Shown: one piece after another, positions 43,217-53,275 of the stretch
How the letters are laid out: the number at the start of each line of letters is the position of its first letter
How positions within the stretch are numbered: the first letter of the stretch is position 1
Translations under genes and position numbers: made by a program
The notes under the pieces: model-generated
What the model saw: the letters and a program-made list of their open reading frames with translations, nothing else
Databases searched by the model: none
Told to the model about the DNA's origin: nothing
Source of the DNA: Galdieria partita
Lineage: Eukaryota; Rhodophyta; Bangiophyceae; Galdieriales; Galdieriaceae
Length of the DNA: 64,000 bases
Assembly (NCBI GenBank): GCA_025991245.1
Contig: BQMJ01000038.1
Location: 124,001-188,000, forward strand
Reading direction: 5' to 3'

Positions 43217-44737
43217 TTACTTAACATTCAAATATAGAATAACTGGCAATTTCCAGGCCTGACTAAGATCTCTTTCTGCTGCTCGTTGTATCCACTTTAA
43301 ATTGGAGCCTTGTGGACCCAACACCATTCCGACTTGAGACTTTCGTTCTAGCAAAATTTGTTCTTCAACCGCAACTACTCCAGAAGATATCAATTGACAA
43401 CTCTCCAACTGAAACTTGGCATGATAAGGAACTTCAAAATGTACACAATGCAACAATTTCTCTCGAAGAATATCTTCCATCATATCTACAAACGAACCAC
43501 CATATGGACTAGCAGTAGGTGACAACCATGTACCAGGTTTGCACATTTCAAAAAGAAAATCTCGTACGTGATCGATTCCTTTATCCTTCTTGGCAGAAAT
43601 CATAAAGCTCATAGCGAATGGAAAAATATCATAAAATTCCTTTGCCATATCCGGAAGATACTGACGATTGGCTAAATGGTCCACTTTGTTCAAACCCAAT
43701 ATCCAGACTTGTTTGTTGTTGCCTTGTATTGACAGAGTATTCTTTTGAATATTCATGGCTTCTTGTTGAGTCAACACATGGGTAAGAAATTCCTTTCCTT
43801 GTTCCTCCATTCGTTGTTTCAGTTCTATCAGCATTCGTTTGGTCGCTTCTCTAGCTGTCTTACAACTGCTATCCACAATAACAAAACATACATCAGCATT
43901 CCAAGCTGCATTCCAAGCTGCTATAAGAAATGTTCGTTCATGATGAACTTTGGCAGCATCATCACTACCAATCATTCCAGGAGTATCTAAAAATAACAAC
44001 ACTTTGATATACTGTTGGAAATAGAAATGAGTTATCTACTTACCGTAAATCAACAATTGCTTTTCATCTCTGGTCACATATACACTATGCGTCTTTCTAG
44101 TGGTATTTCTCTTTCTAGATACTGCTACTACTTTGTTTCCTAAAAGTCTATTCAACAATGTAGATTTTCCAGCGTTAGGTAGTCCAATCACTGCTACACT
44201 TGCTGTCTTTTGTTGTTCTACAGGAACATTGACGCTCCAAGTCTTCGAAAAAGCTTCCGAAATTGCACTAGGTAACAAAAGACGTTGGTCTTTTTCTCCC
44301 GACCGAAACATTTTTCCAACGATACCCCGCAACTTGAGATATTCCTTTTCAGTCAACTGCAATAAGTTCTCTCCTCTATAAAAGGTTTGATAAATCGTAT
44401 TGTCTTGTTTCTCTTGTTGGAACAAATCTTCTTTGGTTTTCTCTTCCACTGAATTGGCAAAATGTACCGCAAAGTCGTCACTTTTTTGAATTCTCTTGGT
44501 CGGTAACAACATAGAAGCCTTATGAGGACTCGCTTGTTTCTTAGTTGGAATCGATTCATAAACAACTTGTACTTGCTGTGGCGCGTCAACTTTAGGTCGT
44601 TCCTTTGTCCAGGATATTCTCTTTAACGAGTTGGAAACAGTCCCACTACCACTATTACCGACTGGTTTCCAAGTAATATGCTTTCTAGAAAGAATACTCA
44701 TATATCGTTTGAATACAATAGAAAAGTAACTTTTCAT
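43217..44737 (-). CDS. ERA: Era-type GTPase with KH domain, two exons
   Basis: Exons 44737-44044 and 44001-43217 (492 codons; 42-nt intron). Era binds the 3' end of small-subunit rRNA in organelle and bacterial ribosome assembly. G1 [10 protein letters not shown]3 DTPG, G4 NKVD and G5 SAKKDKG are present, followed by a C-terminal KH domain ([11 protein letters not shown], then [20 protein letters not shown] and [14 protein letters not shown]). The 180-residue N-terminal extension begins [19 protein letters not shown], a good mitochondrial or plastid targeting peptide. The exon junction falls just before LLFLDTPG; the acceptor ATCAAAG is the only one that keeps frame. A perfect 12-bp tandem duplication gives AWNAAWNA after the G3 motif. 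Confidence 0.9.
43896..43919. repeat. 12-bp perfect tandem duplication in the Era gene
   Basis: Two copies of GCATTCCAAGCT. On the coding strand it doubles an Ala-Trp-Asn-Ala unit without breaking frame, between the G3 and G4 motifs. Confidence 0.9.
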
Positions 44738-44860
44738 GTCTCTTTGGGATATTCCAACTTTCTTGTCACATCAAAGACAAAATCTATGAAAACATGTGCC
44801 TCAACTGAGAAATTTTAAAGAACGTGGAGTTGCTACTTTCTTCCATTTTCACTCGTCCAT

Positions 44861-46267
44861 TTATTTGAATATCGACGGCAAAATATGCAATCGATCCAAA
44901 TCTCCTATCAGAAGAAACCCACTTGCAACTAGAAACAAGAATAATGCTGTTCTATTCACGGCATCTTGAACTTTCATGGATAAAGGCACTCCTCGAATCG
45001 CTTCCCATAACAAAAATATCATTTGACCGCCATCCAAAGCTGGTATAGGAAGAGAATTGATCAACGCCAAGTTAATAGATATGGCTGCAGCAAATGAAAA
45101 CAGGGACGCCGCATCGTTCTTAGCCAATTCAGCTCCCATACTTACGACTCCAATAGGACCAGCTAAACCATTCGAAGATTGACGAAAATTGGTAATTAAG
45201 CGATACAAACCACCAAACACTTGACTTGAAAAACGTGTAAATTCTGAATTGGTCAATTCAATACTACTCCAGACATTTGTAGGACGCTGCCGAATAATTT
45301 TCATGTTGGGAATCAGCTCCACTCCTCCTAAAGTAGCTTCTCCATTTTTGTTACAACACTCAGGCTTCAATTCTATAGAGCGATATTCCTCTCCTCTCTT
45401 GATGGTAACTTTTAACACTTTGCCTCCACTTGAACGAATGTTATCAGCCAGAATCTTTGCTGACATACCAGATGCAGGTATAGGTTCTCCTTGTAACTCC
45501 ACAATGACATCATTTTGTTGTAAACCTGCTTGACTTGCTGGTCCATTCAAATTCTGAATATTCATAATTACAGCTCCAGGTGAAAAGGACGGTTCTGCCA
45601 TACCAAATAAACTGATAGAACTGAATAAAGAAATCCATGCAAAGAAGATGTTGGCAACTACACCAGCAGATATTACGATAGCTCTCTGTCCAACAGGTCT
45701 ATTGGAAAGAAGGTTTGGATCAGATAACTTTTTGGTTTCTCCTGTAGACTCATCCTTTGTGGTTTCTTCGGGAAAGGAAACAAAACCTCCCAAGGGTATC
45801 ATGCGTAAGGAGAATTCAGTTTCGGAGTTTTTTGGTTTATACGATAGAAAGGACGGACCAAACCCTATAGAAAAATTTTTTACTCGAATGCCTTGTAGTC
45901 TTGCAGCAAAGAAATGTCCAGCTTCATGAACTATGATAACCAAAGCAAGCACAGCTAGACCACTCAAACTACTAGTAAATTGTACAAGAGATGCTGAAGG
46001 TGTATATGCCAGTAAAGAGAGCGCCAAATATGTTGGTTGAATATCGTTGGTAGAAAAAAGACATCGCAAGACTTGCGCCCTTTTTGGGTTGTTGGGCCAC
46101 TCTTTTTTATGACGCTGAAGGAAGCAACTCTGATTCCTGAGATATATATACTTGTAACTAAGTGTTCCCTTTTTGGAGTAGCAATCTAGTCTTGGTTTTA
46201 GTAACCAACTACTTTGAAAGCAACAGGTATGTAACCAGTGAAATGATTTCCTATTAGATATTCTCAT
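44861..46267 (-). CDS. RseP-type site-2 zinc metalloprotease, probably plastid
   Basis: Single exon, 468 codons. Intramembrane protease with the zinc motif HEAGH in IIVHEAGHFFAARLQGIRV, then FSIGFGPSFLSY, PLGGFV, a PDZ domain (GPASQAGLQQNDVIVELQG) and the second catalytic motif in PIPALDGGQMIFLLWEAIRG. This is the bacterial RseP/plant ARASP layout. The first ~90 residues are basic and rich in Ser, Cys and Tyr before the first TM and look like a plastid transit peptide. Plant ARASP sits in the inner envelope (family knowledge). Full length, no missing catalytic residue. Confidence 0.92.
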   Translation of the reverse strand: MRISNRKSFHWLHTCCFQSSWLLKPRLDCYSKKGTLSYKYIYLRNQSCFLQRHKKEWPNNPKRAQVLRCLFSTNDIQPTYLALSLLAYTPSASLVQFTSSLSGLAVLALVIIVHEAGHFFAARLQGIRVKNFSIGFGPSFLSYKPKNSETEFSLRMIPLGGFVSFPEETTKDESTGETKKLSDPNLLSNRPVGQRAIVISAGVVANIFFAWISLFSSISLFGMAEPSFSPGAVIMNIQNLNGPASQAGLQQNDVIVELQGEPIPASGMSAKILADNIRSSGGKVLKVTIKRGEEYRSIELKPECCNKNGEATLGGVELIPNMKIIRQRPTNVWSSIELTNSEFTRFSSQVFGGLYRLITNFRQSSNGLAGPIGVVSMGAELAKNDAASLFSFAAAISINLALINSLPIPALDGGQMIFLLWEAIRGVPLSMKVQDAVNRTALFLFLVASGFLLIGDLDRLHILPSIFK

Positions 46268-46361
46268 TTCCTTGTATCACACCACACATAAATTTCAACT
46301 TTGGATTTTGGATCCACATTTATTCATACCACAAAACATTTCCTATCCACATCCCATTCTT

Positions 46362-46808
46362 TTATATAAACCCTGACCCCATCATATTGTTGTTGGAACG
46401 TTGAATGGCTGCCATAATCAAAGATATCACGAAGAGTGTAGTTACCCAAAATCTCCAATCCTTGGTCAACAAAGACAACCTAGGAATAGTGAACAGCCTC
46501 CTCGGAAACTTGGAACTTTGTCTTTTCAGTTTTCCCCAAGGAGAAAAGGTTTTGGGCTTTTCACTTTCCGAGCTCCCTGTAGCCACGTATTTTACCCACT
46601 CAAAGTCCCAATCTACACTAGTTGAAGGGATTTCATGGTACGAGCGTTGAGATACAAACGGTACTCCCTTGCGAGGCTGCGTGTCTTCTGTATAGTCAGA
46701 CTTGCCCGGTTCTTTTCCACTGCCTTGTTGACAAGCACATAGAGCCAGACTGTGTTTTCCGGCTCTCGCTGTCGATGAAAATGGATAAAGAATGGCCACA
46801 AACATCAT
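46362..46808 (-). CDS. Small single-pass membrane protein, unknown
   Basis: Single exon, 148 codons, ATG at 46808 (a second ATG directly follows). I do not recognise the family. The N-terminus ([18 protein letters not shown]) is hydroxylated and basic and could target an organelle. A middle segment has aromatic-rich [14 protein letters not shown], then a very basic patch ([16 protein letters not shown]), and a C-terminal hydrophobic helix ([18 protein letters not shown]) just before the end. The topology suggests a tail-anchored or single-pass membrane protein. It is divergent from RAD51 with about 146 bp between starts. It might be a plastid membrane factor given the neighbouring plastid protease, but this is a guess. 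Confidence 0.55.
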   Translation of the reverse strand: MMFVAILYPFSSTARAGKHSLALCACQQGSGKEPGKSDYTEDTQPRKGVPFVSQRSYHEIPSTSVDWDFEWVKYVATGSSESEKPKTFSPWGKLKRQSSKFPRRLFTIPRLSLLTKDWRFWVTTLFVISLIMAAIQRSNNNMMGSGFI

Positions 46809-46954
46809 CAGAAAACTGTTTTGAAGAAGATCGATTCGGTCGGTCTGCAGCAATTCTAGGCGGGCCCTCTGAAGATCCTTTTCACCCAATTCAAATTTGT
46901 AATTGGACCAACATTTCTGTGTCAACAATCATAGCTCGTGAAACCAAAGCTGCC

Positions 46955-48025
46955 ATGAGCAAGTCCATGGTTCAAGAACCTATCAAGCCAGAAGAAGATT
47001 CCGAAGAGTTATTAGGACCCTTGGCAATACAAAAATTGGAACAAGTTGGCATTTCCTCAACCGATATCAAAAGGTTACAAGATGCAGGATATCATACTGT
47101 GGAATCCGTTGCCTATACAACGAAGAAGACGTTATTAGACGTCAAGGGAATAAGTGAAGCAAAAGCTGAAAAGATTATCAACGAATGTGCCAAACTGGTA
47201 AATATGGGTTTCACAACTGCTTATGAATATCACAAAACGAGACAAGAGATTATTTCGTTGACTACCGGAAGTCAAGACTTGGATAACTTGCTGGCTGGAG
47301 GAATAGAAACTGGTTCTATCACTGAGTTGTTTGGGGAGTTTCGTACAGGGAAAACTCAATTATGTCATACTCTTTGTGTGACTTGTCAATTGCCCATTGA
47401 GAATGGAGGTGGAGAAGGCAAGGCATTGTACATAGACTCGGAAGGTACATTTAGACCTGAAAGGATTGTCGCCATTTCGGAACGATATGGCTTGAATAGT
47501 GAAGATGTTCTCAACAACATTGCTGTTGCACGTGCATACAATTCGGATCATCAACTTCAATTGTTGACCCAAGCATGTGCGTTGATGGCGGAAAGTAGGT
47601 AAGGGAGTCCAATTCGTTGTGTATTTTGAATATTTCTTACATTATTCAGATATGCTCTTATTGTGGTAGACTCTGCTACTGCTTTATATCGTACTGATTA
47701 TTCTGGAAGAGGAGAACTTGCCGCCAGACAACAACACATGGCAAGGTTTCTACGAGCATTACAAAAGCTTGCAGATGAATTTGGTGTTGCTGTTGTTATT
47801 ACTAATCAAGTTGTTGCACAAGTGGATAGTGGTGCTATGTTTGCCGTCGATCCCAAAAAGCCTATTGGAGGAAATATTATTGCACATGCATCTCAAACCA
47901 GATTATATTTGAGAAAAGGTAGAGCAGAGAATCGTATATGCAAAATATATGATTCACCTTGTTTACCTGAAGCAGAAGCAACATTCTCTATCATGACTGA
48001 TGGTATTCGAGATGCTTCTGATTAG
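46955..48025 (+). CDS. RAD51: RAD51 recombinase, two exons
   Basis: Exons 46955-47598 and 47650-48025 (339 codons; 51-nt intron). Catalyses homologous pairing in recombinational repair. The N-terminal HhH domain reads [40 protein letters not shown], then [15 protein letters not shown]. Core: Walker [28 protein letters not shown], Walker [24 protein letters not shown] loop [16 protein letters not shown] and [19 protein letters not shown]. Length and order are those of eukaryotic RAD51 rather than DMC1 or a paralogue (FRTGKTQ and GRGELAARQ are shared; length fits). The frame is open upstream to about 46622, but the extra stretch does not look like RAD51; the ATG at 46955 gives the usual N-terminus. 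Confidence 0.93.
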
Positions 48026-48144
48026 TATTATCCTGATAATGTATTATCCATAGAAGAAAACAACTATTTTATATAGAAACATGAAGAACCCATTACTATT
48101 TCAACTGAGTGGATTCCAATCCTTTCTATATCCATAACTGAATA

Positions 48145-50076
48145 TCAGTCACCTTCACTCCATTGCACTCCATATTTAGCAGCCAAATAATCACTTTCGA
48201 CCGGACCTCTTCCACCATAGTCGTACAAAATAGGTTTCCATGCATCTTGTGTCAGTTCCATTTCCTTCAATGCCGGAGTAAATATATTCCAAGCCACTTC
48301 TAATTCATCATCACGAATAAACAAACTTTTCTCGCCGTGTATGACATCGAGAATAAGTCTTTCATAGGCATCAGGTATATCTTTGCTATCTTCCCAAGCT
48401 GTACGATAAAAGAGATTCAAACGTGCTTCTTCTAAACGGGATGTAAAACCCGGTGCCTTGCTAAGGATACGCATATAAATGGCTTCATCTGGTTGTACTC
48501 GAATCACCAATTCATTATGAGGAAGATGCGAAGAAACAATTTGAGAAAATAGTCCACCAGGAACGGATTGAAACTGAATACGAATTTCTGCCTATCCATA
48601 TGAGCATTTCATTCATCCAATGAACAACTTATTCTCTACTTTTCCTATTTACCTTGCGTTCATCCAATGCCTTACCAGCCTTCATAAGAAATGGAACACC
48701 TGACCATCTTCTATTATTCACTTGAAATACGCAAGCAGCAAACGTAGGAGTATGACTATTATTCACAATTCCTGGTTCTGATAAATAAGAACGTTGAGGA
48801 TTCTATTTACATATTTCGTCATCACTCAGTCTTCAAATGTACAGAACAATATCATATGCACAATACTCACCTGACGGTCTCTATACTGACCAAGTACAAA
48901 GTCGGATGCTTTCAAAGGACGTATGCAACGTAAAAATTTTACCTTTTCATCTCGAATATCTTCCGCATGCAAAGTAACTGGTTGTTCCATACCCAACAAT
49001 GCCATCACTTGTAATAAATGATTCTGCATAATATCTCTAATAATTCCATATTCATCGAAATATCCAGCTCTTCCTTCTACACCAAAGTTCTCTTTAAACA
49101 CAATTTGAATGGAAGCAATATGATCTCGATTCCATAAGGGCTCAAATAGATAATTGGCAAACCGTAAAACCATCAAATTTTGAACCAACTCCTTTCCCAA
49201 ATAGTGATCAATTCGATATATTTCATCTTCAGAAATACAGTTGCGAAGACTATTTCGAAGTTGCAGATAAGAAGTCGTATCTTTTCCAAATGGTTTTTCC
49301 ATGACGATGCGGTTCCAACCTCGTTTCGTTCTCCCACTATAATGAATATGATGCACTACATCTTCAAATACTTGAGAAGGAACGGCCAAGTAATATAACC
49401 TGTCCACTCGGGTGTTGGGAAAGGATTGTTCAAAGTTGTTCAACAATTGATCTAGTCGAACAAAGTCTTCAGTCTTATTATACATACCTGACATATAATG
49501 ACACTTGGGTAGAAATTCATCCATCTTTTGTTGACATTGTGGACCATCGATAACTCTACAAGTCAATGACTCCATAATAGAGTTTCTAAAATCTTCTTGA
49601 GACATGGGTCTTCTAGCATATCCAACTATGAGAAAGTCATTGGGTAACAAGTCGTGATAGTACAAGGAAAATAATGCAGGAAAAGTTTTCTTCTTTGCCA
49701 AGTCTCCACTAGCGCCAACAACTACTATACATAAAGGCTCTTCTTTGGCCCTTTGCTTTCGTTTCTTCACGGAATCCATCAAACTAGGATCTAATGTGTT
49801 TCCAAGGTGATTGTTATTTTGTTTTGCGACAGATGGACGTTCACTAGTAGTTGTCATAAGCGGTTCTTCCAAGGGAGCATTGTTCCACTGAGAATCAGTT
49901 GAGGTATCAACTTGTACAGCCTGAATACAAGGAATAGTAAAACGAGGAGCGCTGGACGACCTCCTTTCTAAAAGGGGAAGATACAAAGGTGATGCCCTTC
50001 TCTGTATATATTTTGTTTTCCATAAATGAATTGTATTTGTATTCCATAAACTAGTTGTGAATAGAGGTATCCACAT
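48145..50076 (-). CDS. G6PD: Plastid-type glucose-6-phosphate 1-dehydrogenase, three exons
   Basis: First enzyme of the oxidative pentose phosphate pathway, making NADPH. Exons 50076-48871, 48802-48653, 48591-48145 (600 codons; introns 68 and 61 nt). NADP-binding GASGDLAKKKTFPALF, substrate-binding RIDHYLGKE with the catalytic region, and IVMEKPFG are all intact. The N-terminal ~110 residues before the catalytic core look like a plastid transit peptide. Between residues 173 and 181 there is TCRVIDGPQC, a C-x7-C pair at the place of the redox-regulatory cysteines of plant plastidic enzymes (potato C149/C157), then a third Cys in LPKCHYMSG. This points to thioredoxin inactivation in the light. 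Divergent from the Pumilio gene. Confidence 0.92.
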
Positions 50077-50449
50077 ATTACAATTTCTACAAAAGTTGCG
50101 TCGAGAAGAAGAATATTGAAAATGGCTCTTTCAATGATTCCATCGAAAGGACTGTGCATTGTCATATCTTCTTTAGAGAATTTTTCACTTGTTTGATATG
50201 AATATTGTGACTGCACAGGAAACAAAATAAATAAATAATATGAAAACCATGGCAGAGTTGAAACGATATCTATTTGTAAGATATATTTGTGGTTTCTATG
50301 GAATGAGATAATCGATAGCCATTTTCTCCCTGCAAAATTCATCGCGTGCCAATCATTGGAAGAGACGGAGAGATTGTTGGATGCTCGTGTGGAGATTGTG
50401 TCAGTGGAGAGTGATTGATAGTTGTATAGATTGACTGATCTTTCTGTTT
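50077..50449. other. Divergent promoter region between G6PD and Pumilio
   Basis: About 370 bases, AT-rich. It must hold both promoters and leaders. An open frame on the minus strand crosses part of it but has no similarity and overlaps the G6PD start, so I do not call it. Confidence 0.5.
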
Positions 50450-51859
50450 ATGGAAGAACAACATACAGAAATATTTCAAGACTTTTTGGCTTGGTCAGAC
50501 TCTCCTTGTCATATGGAATACTATGATTGTAGTTTATCACAGTTGGGTTGGGAGTCGTCCTATTCCAATGACCTGCAGTGGCTATCTCAGTGGAAACAAA
50601 ATCCTTATCTTACTGGTGGATATGAAAACTCTTTTGAAGCATTGTCAACCTTGCAACCTTCACGTCGCAATCTTCCTATCATTTCTTCTATAGAGAGTAA
50701 ACGAGATACTTTCACATCCTATCATAACCAGCTGCGACAACCTTGCGATAGTATGCCTAGTCCTCGTCATATAACAAAAGGCGCACTTTCTCTACAGAAT
50801 ATGGACTCATCCACTCATTGTTCTGACCCAGTGATTGACAACTCTATTCAAAACATATCTAATCCGTCTAATATTACTCTTTTGAATGGTCATAGCTTGG
50901 ATATTTGTAAACTGGCAAAACAAAGACATGGCTGTCAAGTATTATTACATCAACTACAATTGAGCAGTTGTCCTATTGCTCAAGAAATTATGGAGACTTG
51001 TTGTCTTCATTTTGGAATATGGATGAAACATCCTATTGCCAATTTTCTATGTCAACATGTATGGAAATGCTTATCTGAGAAACAACGAATGGATATCTTA
51101 AGACGTTATTTGGAAGTACTACCTAGAGCAGCATTACATACTTATGGAACTCGAGTGGTTCAAGTGATGATATCTACTTGTGGTGAAAGAGAGAGTAAAA
51201 ACTATTTGCAATCGATATTGTCAACTGTGGCCAAGTCCTTGTTCAAAGATGTCAATGGAGCACATGTTATTCAACATTGTTTTCTTTATTGGTCAAGTGA
51301 AGATAATCAATTTCTTTATCGTACTATACGAGACAATTTTCTAGAAATAGCTACTCATCGACAAGGCTGTTGCATGATTCAAACGAGTATGGATTTTGCT
51401 TGTTCCTCTCAATTAGATGATATTGCAACCAGCATCATGGAGCATATCTTTATATTGATACATGACGCCTTTGGTAACTATGTCGTACAACATATATTGG
51501 ATAGCCAAAATCCACAATATATTCAAGGCATTATGAAGAAACTTCGAGGCCATTGGTATGAAATGTCTATGGAAAAGTTTTCTTCTAATATTACTGAAAA
51601 ATGTTTACAACTTGCTGAAGAAACTCAACGTTGGGAAATGATTCAGGAGATAGCAAAAGATTGTTCCAACATAGGCAATCTATTACATGATGCTTATGGA
51701 AATTATGTTATTCAGCGGATGTTACAAGTTGCTTCTCCAGCTCAAAAGATATTATTGAAAGAATATATTGAAAAGTATTGGAATACGCTTAGTCGTTCTC
51801 GATATGGGAAACAAATACAATACAATTTAGAAAAGTTGATGAATAGTATCAACTGTTAA
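50450..51859 (+). CDS. Pumilio/PUF RNA-binding protein
   Basis: Single exon, 469 codons. A ~150-residue N-terminal disordered region precedes eight PUF repeats (about residues 150-460). The RNA-contact helices read in order GCQVLLHQ, ANFLCQH, GTRVVQV, GAHVIQH, GCCMIQT, GNYVVQH, SSNITEK and GNYVIQR. By the established code, repeats 8, 7, 6 and 5 (N-Y-Q, S-N-E, N-Y-Q, C-Q type) predict U-G-U-A, the core of Pumilio sites. PUF proteins repress or localise mRNAs through 3'-UTR binding. Its 3' end overlaps the SNM1 coding end on the other strand by 11 bp. Confidence 0.88.
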   Translation: MEEQHTEIFQDFLAWSDSPCHMEYYDCSLSQLGWESSYSNDLQWLSQWKQNPYLTGGYENSFEALSTLQPSRRNLPIISSIESKRDTFTSYHNQLRQPCDSMPSPRHITKGALSLQNMDSSTHCSDPVIDNSIQNISNPSNITLLNGHSLDICKLAKQRHGCQVLLHQLQLSSCPIAQEIMETCCLHFGIWMKHPIANFLCQHVWKCLSEKQRMDILRRYLEVLPRAALHTYGTRVVQVMISTCGERESKNYLQSILSTVAKSLFKDVNGAHVIQHCFLYWSSEDNQFLYRTIRDNFLEIATHRQGCCMIQTSMDFACSSQLDDIATSIMEHIFILIHDAFGNYVVQHILDSQNPQYIQGIMKKLRGHWYEMSMEKFSSNITEKCLQLAEETQRWEMIQEIAKDCSNIGNLLHDAYGNYVIQRMLQVASPAQKILLKEYIEKYWNTLSRSRYGKQIQYNLEKLMNSINC

Positions 51860-53192
51860 AAGGCGAAGCTTTGAAATAGGAAAGAATGTCACCTTTTCTA
51901 GCTATTTTGGGTTTGTTGTGTAGTTGTTGGGTTGACTGTTTATCATTATCCTCACAGGATTCCTTTGGGTTGTTGTTAAGCCATTTTTGTAAAAAGGCTC
52001 TTTTGACTTGTGTTCCTGCCAATAAATGATCAAAGGGATGTTTTGGTTGTCTTTTGGAAGAAGAAAATGATACAGTTGGAATGACTTGTTTGGGTCTCAA
52101 CCAAGCAATGAAATGATACAATTCCTCATAATTGCTATGTTCACTATACGGTATTCCATATACAGATAGCCTGGAATGATCCTTTTCTTGCAAATATTCT
52201 CGATTATTTCCTTGCCAAGTCCAACCAGTCGGTATACAAGCGACAACTCTTTGTAATAAGCCATGTTGAGAGGAATTCACTTTGTTCCTATAATAATTGG
52301 CCATATATAACATGTCTTCTAAAGCTTCAAAATTCGGAAGTAATCTACCCGGCACATTCTCTGCAACTCTATTCCATCCCACCAACCAAATAGGACTCGC
52401 ACAAGGTTCCGTCGTGAACGAGTCATTCAATAGACAGCTGTCCCAATATTCTAAGCACTGTAAAACTTTCCATTTGTCAGGACTCGCATAAATACGATAT
52501 CCCTTTTGAATAAGAGCATCCATGATACGTTCCTTTCCAATCCCATAAGTGGCTATCAAATACAAAGTATGTCTACTTGTGCAATGAATTTCATTGGAAT
52601 GAGAATCTCTGCCTATACTATTCTGTATGATATCAACGATGCGTTGAATGGTCTTTTCCTGACAAGGAAATCGATATCTACGGTGACAATAAGTAGTATC
52701 TAAATAAACAGCATCCAGACAGATATTGTTCAATACTATTAGCCAAAACTCAATATCTTTTTGTCTCTATATAGAATACCACAACTTACTTTTCCATTCT
52801 TCTTTCAAGTCTGGTGTATACCTCATATCACCGGTATGCAAATAGTTACTTCCTTCTGGAGTTTGAAACAATATCATTACGGAGCCTGGACAATGATTAG
52901 CGTCAAGAAAAGTTACTTGTACATGCTCTACTAGAAAAGGTTCGTTGTTATGTTTAGCTACAATCCATTGGGGATCCACCAAAGTTATTCTTTCCAATAA
53001 ACGAGCAGTAATGGGAGAACAATAAATGAGTCCTTGTTGAAAGTTGGGGCCAAGTCCTCGATAGTGGTCATAATGCCAATGAGTCAGAAAAAAGGCAGTT
53101 ACTTGAGTTGGCAACTTGATAAAATAGTCCACTAGAAAACGTGTATGAGGTATTTGATGAGAAGTTGGAATATTGTTCCAGTCTTGCGTCAT
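51849..53192 (-). CDS. SNM1/PSO2-type beta-CASP DNA repair nuclease, two exons
   Basis: Exons 53192-52790 and 52735-51849 (429 codons; 54-nt intron). 5' exonuclease family for interstrand cross-link repair. Metallo-beta-lactamase motifs: THWHYDHYRGL (HxHxDH), LDANHCPGSVMILF and LHTGDMRY; the beta-CASP part has DTTYC and the C-terminal YGIPYSEHSNYEEL and FIAWLRPKQVIPTV. The protein lacks the UBZ zinc finger of vertebrate SNM1A and resembles the minimal catalytic core. The C-terminus KGDILSYFKASPFNS is short, basic/aromatic and could be a PCNA-type contact (weak inference). Stop codon overlaps the Pumilio stop region; start lies 83 bp from the divergent USP. Confidence 0.9.
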
Positions 53193-53275
53193 TCCAACAT
53201 ATGCTCAGCAACAAAAGTCTGTTGGGGGAATTCATAGCGATGCAGTGGTCGACATTCTTCTCTTCCTTTTAAGAA

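Noticed and set aside
46622-46954. A long N-terminal extension of RAD51
   Set aside because: The added residues do not resemble RAD51 and would overlap the start of the divergent membrane-protein gene; the ATG at 46955 gives a normal length.
49968-50342. Minus-strand open frame upstream of G6PD
   Set aside because: Overlaps the transit-peptide coding region in another frame and shows no homology; probably leader sequence.
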